DNA from: an uncultured Mycoplasmatota bacterium
GTDB lineage: Bacteria; Bacillota_I; Bacilli_A; RF39; UBA660
Direction: 5' to 3'
Assembly (NCBI GenBank): GCA_900550255.1
Contig: URQZ01000015.1
Location: 1-24,119, forward strand
DNA: 24,119 nucleotides
In this document: piece after piece, positions 21,672-24,119 of the stretch
Layout: the number at the start of each line of letters is the position of its first letter
Position numbering within the stretch: position 1 is the first letter of the stretch
The notes under the pieces: model-generated
The model's database searches: none
What the model saw: only the letters and a program-made list of their open reading frames with translations
Told to the model about the DNA's origin: nothing
Translations under genes and position numbers: made by a program

Positions 21672-22152
21672 CTGTGGTTGCAACTTCTGATATAATCATA
21701 GAATTTTTATCTTTTCTCTTTAACATTTTAACCACTTTATACATTTCTTTTCTTTTAATCATTATAAATAAAACGTTTTTATCACTATCCTTACCCTTTC
21801 CTTCTACACAAGTTAGGGCATATCCTCTCTTTCTAATGTAATCAATCATTCCATTATTTTTATCAGTAATACATGTTAACATATTTGATCCTAAGGCAAG
21901 TTTTTCTTCAATGATACTGCCTAAGTAAGATCCAACTAATGATCCTAAGCAAAAAAATACAATTTTTAATGGATCCTTATTAACATTAACTACCACCAAT
22001 CCTGTTGACAAGACCCAAACTAAAGCTATAATTAATTGAAGAATTGCTCCAAGTATTTTTTTCCCATTCGAAACGACGATTAGTCTTAAAGTTCCAATAG
22101 CATTTTCAATAATTTTTGAAACAAAAATAAATATATATGTAAAAATTGCCAT
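21646..22152 (-). CDS. DUF2179/DUF5698 (UPF0316) membrane protein
   Basis: 168 residues. Three hydrophobic segments in the first 90 residues (AIFTYIFIFVSKIIENAIGT, AILQLIIALVWVLSTG, IVFFCLGSLVGSYLGSII) followed by a soluble C-terminal DUF2179-type domain (GYALTCVEGKGKDSDKNVLF, then MIKRKEMYKVVKML). This is the UPF0316/YebE layout; function is unknown, though DUF2179 domains occur in regulatory or transport-linked membrane proteins. ATG at 22152 with GTGTGAT 4 nt upstream. Its 3' end overlaps the convergent GDPD gene by 26 bp. Confidence 0.85.
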   Translation of the reverse strand: MAIFTYIFIFVSKIIENAIGTLRLIVVSNGKKILGAILQLIIALVWVLSTGLVVVNVNKDPLKIVFFCLGSLVGSYLGSIIEEKLALGSNMLTCITDKNNGMIDYIRKRGYALTCVEGKGKDSDKNVLFIMIKRKEMYKVVKMLKRKDKNSMIISEVATTVNGGYNEN

Positions 22153-22209
22153 ATTATCACACTCATTTATATTGTGACTATATTTTTTTATCTTATACTT
22201 TAAATTTTA

Positions 22210-22218
22210 TGATATACT
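22210..22218 (+). promoter_or_regulatory. HIT gene promoter, extended -10
   Basis: TGATATACT 21 nt upstream of the start, a variant of the extended -10 used elsewhere. No good -35. Confidence 0.5.
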
Positions 22219-22239
22219 AATTATTGAAAGGGTGATAGA

Positions 22240-22608
22240 ATGAATTGTATTTTTTGTGAAATTGCTAATAAAAAAATTCCTTCAAAAGTAATATATGAAG
22301 ATGATGTTGTTATTTCGTATTTAGACATAAATCCAGATAGTAATGGTCATACTTTAATAATTCCTAAAAAACATTATACTGATTTAGTTGATATTGATGA
22401 TGCTACATTATCACATATTATGAGTGTTGCTCGTAATTTAAAAAAATTACTGGAGGATAAATTAAAAATTGATGGTTTAACTTTAATTCAAAATAATGGT
22501 GATGTTCAAGAAGTTAAACATTATCATTTACATTTAAAGCCTTATTATAAAGAAAAACAAGAAATATTACCAATTGATGATATATATAACAAAATAAAAA
22601 TGTCTTAA
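22240..22608 (+). CDS. HIT-family nucleotide hydrolase/transferase
   Basis: 122 residues. N-terminal zinc-like CIFCEIANKKIPS (C3, C6), VIYEDDVVISYLDINPDS, GHTLIIPKKHY, and the histidine triad KHYHLHLKP (H94, H96, H98), the catalytic nucleophile region of HIT hydrolases acting on nucleoside phosphoramidates or dinucleotides. Asn-Gly in LIQNNGDVQEVKH is the usual partner. Typical size for the Hit/HinT group. ATG with AAAGGGTGA 5 nt upstream. Confidence 0.93.
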   Translation: MNCIFCEIANKKIPSKVIYEDDVVISYLDINPDSNGHTLIIPKKHYTDLVDIDDATLSHIMSVARNLKKLLEDKLKIDGLTLIQNNGDVQEVKHYHLHLKPYYKEKQEILPIDDIYNKIKMS

Positions 22609-22617
22609 GACATTTTT
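22596..22617. terminator. Bidirectional terminator between HIT gene and obgE
   Basis: A perfect palindrome, AAAAATGTC-TTAA-GACATTTTT; the TAA stop of the HIT gene lies in the loop. Continues with TTAATTTT on the plus strand. It serves both convergent genes. Confidence 0.82.
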
Positions 22618-23894
22618 TAATTTTCACTAAATTCAAATTCTAAATCTAGGATACGAACATAATCACCATCTACTGCTCCCATTTCTTTTAATTTTTCATC
22701 TATTCCCATTCTTCTTAATTTGTTTGCAAATCTTTTAGCAGCTTCATCAGTTGTAAAACGTGTCATTCTAAGTAATTTTTCTACTTCTTTTCCTGATACA
22801 ACCCATACATTTCCATCCTTAGTAATACTAAAGGGTTGTTCTTTTTTAAATTTATATAAGATATGACTTTCAAACTTTTCTTCTTCATATAATGGTTTCT
22901 TTTCAATCGTATCTAACATTTTTGAAAGCTTAATCAAAACCTCTTTCATTCCTTGATTATTCATTGCAGACACTTCAAAGATGTCAACATTTTTTACTTT
23001 TTTTCTAAATTCTTTTAAATTTTCAGTTGAAGTTGGAATATCCATTTTATTGGCTATAATGATTTGAGGTTTTAAAAGCAACGATTTATTAAAGTCTTCT
23101 AACTCTTTATTAATTAAAAGATAATCTTCATAAGGATTTCTTCCTTCAAAACCACTCATATCAATAACATGAGCTATTATTCTAGTTCTTTCTATATGCT
23201 TTAAGAATTTATCACCAAGACCTTCTCCTAATGATGCTCCCTTAATTAATCCTGGTAAATCAGCTACAACAAAGGATTTACTATCGCTTACTCTAACAAC
23301 ACCTAAATTTGGAGTTAATGTCGTAAAATGATAAGCGGCTATTTTAGGTTTTGATGCTGATATTTTAGATATAATAGTTGATTTTCCAACGCTTGGAAGT
23401 CCAACTAAACCTACATCGGCAAGTAATTTTAATTCAACTTTTACTTTTTTATATTCACCTGGTTCTCCGTTTTCAGCAAATGAAGGAGCTGGATTAGTTC
23501 TTGTTGCAAAGGCAATATTTCCACGTCCACCACGTCCTCCATATGCAATTATAGCCTCATCATCTTTTTTAGTTAAATCAGCTATTATTAAATTAGTTTC
23601 AACATCAGTAATAACTGTTCCTATTGGAACTTTAATAATCAAATCTTCTGCGTTTTTACCATTTTTAGCTTTACCTTCACCATTTGTTCCTTTTTTACCT
23701 CTAATTATACGATTATATCTTAAATCAACTAATGTATTTAGACCCTCATCTACTTTAAAAATGATGTTACTTCCTCTACCACCATTTCCGCCAAATGGAC
23801 CTCCCATTGGTACAAATTTTTCACGACGAAAGGCCATACAACCATTTCCACCATCACCTGCATATAATTCAACGATTACCTCATCTGTAAACAT
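22617..23894 (-). CDS. obg: GTPase ObgE/CgtA
   Basis: 425-residue Obg-family GTPase linked to 50S assembly and stress control. Glycine-rich Obg fold 1-158 (FVPMGGPFGGNGGRGSN, GGRGGRGNIAFA), G domain with G1 GLPSVGKST (165-173), switch AAYHFTTLTPNLG, G3 DLPG (212-215) and G4 NKMD (282-285), G5 EVSAMN, and a C-terminal OCT domain (about 345-425). Normal length. ATG at 23894 with GGGTGTGAT 4 nt upstream. Follows rpmA, the conserved rpmA-obg order, with a terminator between them. Confidence 0.97.
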   Translation of the reverse strand: MFTDEVIVELYAGDGGNGCMAFRREKFVPMGGPFGGNGGRGSNIIFKVDEGLNTLVDLRYNRIIRGKKGTNGEGKAKNGKNAEDLIIKVPIGTVITDVETNLIIADLTKKDDEAIIAYGGRGGRGNIAFATRTNPAPSFAENGEPGEYKKVKVELKLLADVGLVGLPSVGKSTIISKISASKPKIAAYHFTTLTPNLGVVRVSDSKSFVVADLPGLIKGASLGEGLGDKFLKHIERTRIIAHVIDMSGFEGRNPYEDYLLINKELEDFNKSLLLKPQIIIANKMDIPTSTENLKEFRKKVKNVDIFEVSAMNNQGMKEVLIKLSKMLDTIEKKPLYEEEKFESHILYKFKKEQPFSITKDGNVWVVSGKEVEKLLRMTRFTTDEAAKRFANKLRRMGIDEKLKEMGAVDGDYVRILDLEFEFSEN

Positions 23895-23950
23895 AGTATC
23901 ACACCCAATCTCTTTATGTATTATACCCTATTGTATCTAAAAAAACAATA

Positions 23951-23971
23951 AAAAAAGAGTTTATGCTCTTT
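23951..23971 (-). terminator. Terminator after rpmA
   Basis: Minus-strand AAAGAG-CATAAA-CTCTTT followed by a run of T. The rpmA TAA stop lies in the loop. Confidence 0.75.
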
Positions 23972-24119
23972 CTGCATAAACACTTACTTGTTTTCTATCT
24001 TTTCCGACTCTTTCGAATTTTACATATCCATCCATTTTAGCGTATACAGTATCATCACTACCGATACCAACGTTTTTACCAGGATATATTTTTGTTCCTC
24101 TTTGACGATAAAGAATTGA
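23961..24119 (-). CDS. rpmA: 50S ribosomal protein L27 (5' end outside window)
   Basis: The 52 C-terminal residues are present: SILYRQRGTKIYPGKNVGIG, then SDDTVYAKMDGYVKFERVGK and a DRKQVSVYAERA end, the conserved L27 core after its flexible N-terminus. The start lies beyond the window edge. L27 reaches the peptidyl transferase centre of the 50S subunit. It precedes obgE, the classic gene pair, and is separated from it by an intrinsic terminator. Confidence 0.96.
   Translation of the reverse strand, partial: SILYRQRGTKIYPGKNVGIGSDDTVYAKMDGYVKFERVGKDRKQVSVYAERA

Noticed and set aside
1..24119. tRNA, rRNA or CRISPR arrays
   Set aside because: No cloverleaf with TTCRA/CCA features, rRNA sequence or regularly spaced repeats was found on either strand by eye.

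Overview
The window is very AT-rich and reads as a small-genome, host-associated low-GC Bacillota (Bacilli/RF39-like or a similarly reduced Clostridia). Evidence is the Firmicute-type gene content and order (tsf-rpsB, sigH-rlmB-mrnC, rpmA-obgE), strong AGGAGG-type ribosome binding sites, frequent TTG/GTG starts, and TGA used as a stop (recombinase, RhuM gene) while TGG encodes Trp. It therefore uses the ordinary bacterial code and not the Mycoplasma code. Most genes are on the minus strand. The taxonomic call is an inference from gene content only.

Layout. 1-4719 is conserved core: elongation factor Ts (cut by the window edge), ribosomal protein S2 with an unusual C-terminal extension, a SigH-like sigma factor, the 23S rRNA methyltransferase RlmB, Mini-RNase III, a 49-residue unknown and the ribosome assembly GTPase RbgA/YlqF. 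4758 to about 17250 is accessory. It opens with a compact large serine recombinase translationally coupled to a reverse transcriptase of the Abi/unknown-group (defence-like) type. These are followed by a DpnD/PcfM-like protein ending in six histidines, two unknown proteins, a 350-bp noncoding stretch with repeats, a class A beta-lactamase-fold protein, a RhuM protein with a tiny coupled gene, a decayed coiled-coil gene that looks like the tail of a second serine recombinase, and an unknown plus-strand gene. Then come a methyltransferase, a uracil-DNA-glycosylase-family protein, a PAP2 phosphatase, an HD protein, a BclA-like collagen protein, a GNAT acetyltransferase and an orphan PemK/MazF toxin-like gene. 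17259-24119 returns to house-keeping genes: a stand-alone receiver domain, a cysteine desulfurase/thioredoxin/DsbD-like operon, an unknown gene, a glycerophosphodiester phosphodiesterase, a DUF2179 membrane protein, a HIT protein, ObgE and the end of ribosomal protein L27.

How it works together. The recombinase-RT pair forms its own transcription unit between a terminator/promoter junction (about 7598-7628) and the promoter of rbgA (4746-4754). This is the layout expected of a mobile cassette whose cargo is an RT, probably anti-phage. Regulatory DNA is very compact throughout: extended -10 promoters (TGNTATAAT) recur, several promoters directly follow terminator U-tracts, six genes have their stop codon inside a hairpin, and one divergent promoter pair shares a single -35 element. 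The SigH homologue and the collagen-like exosporium-type protein suggest, without proving, a sporulating lineage or its recent descendant.
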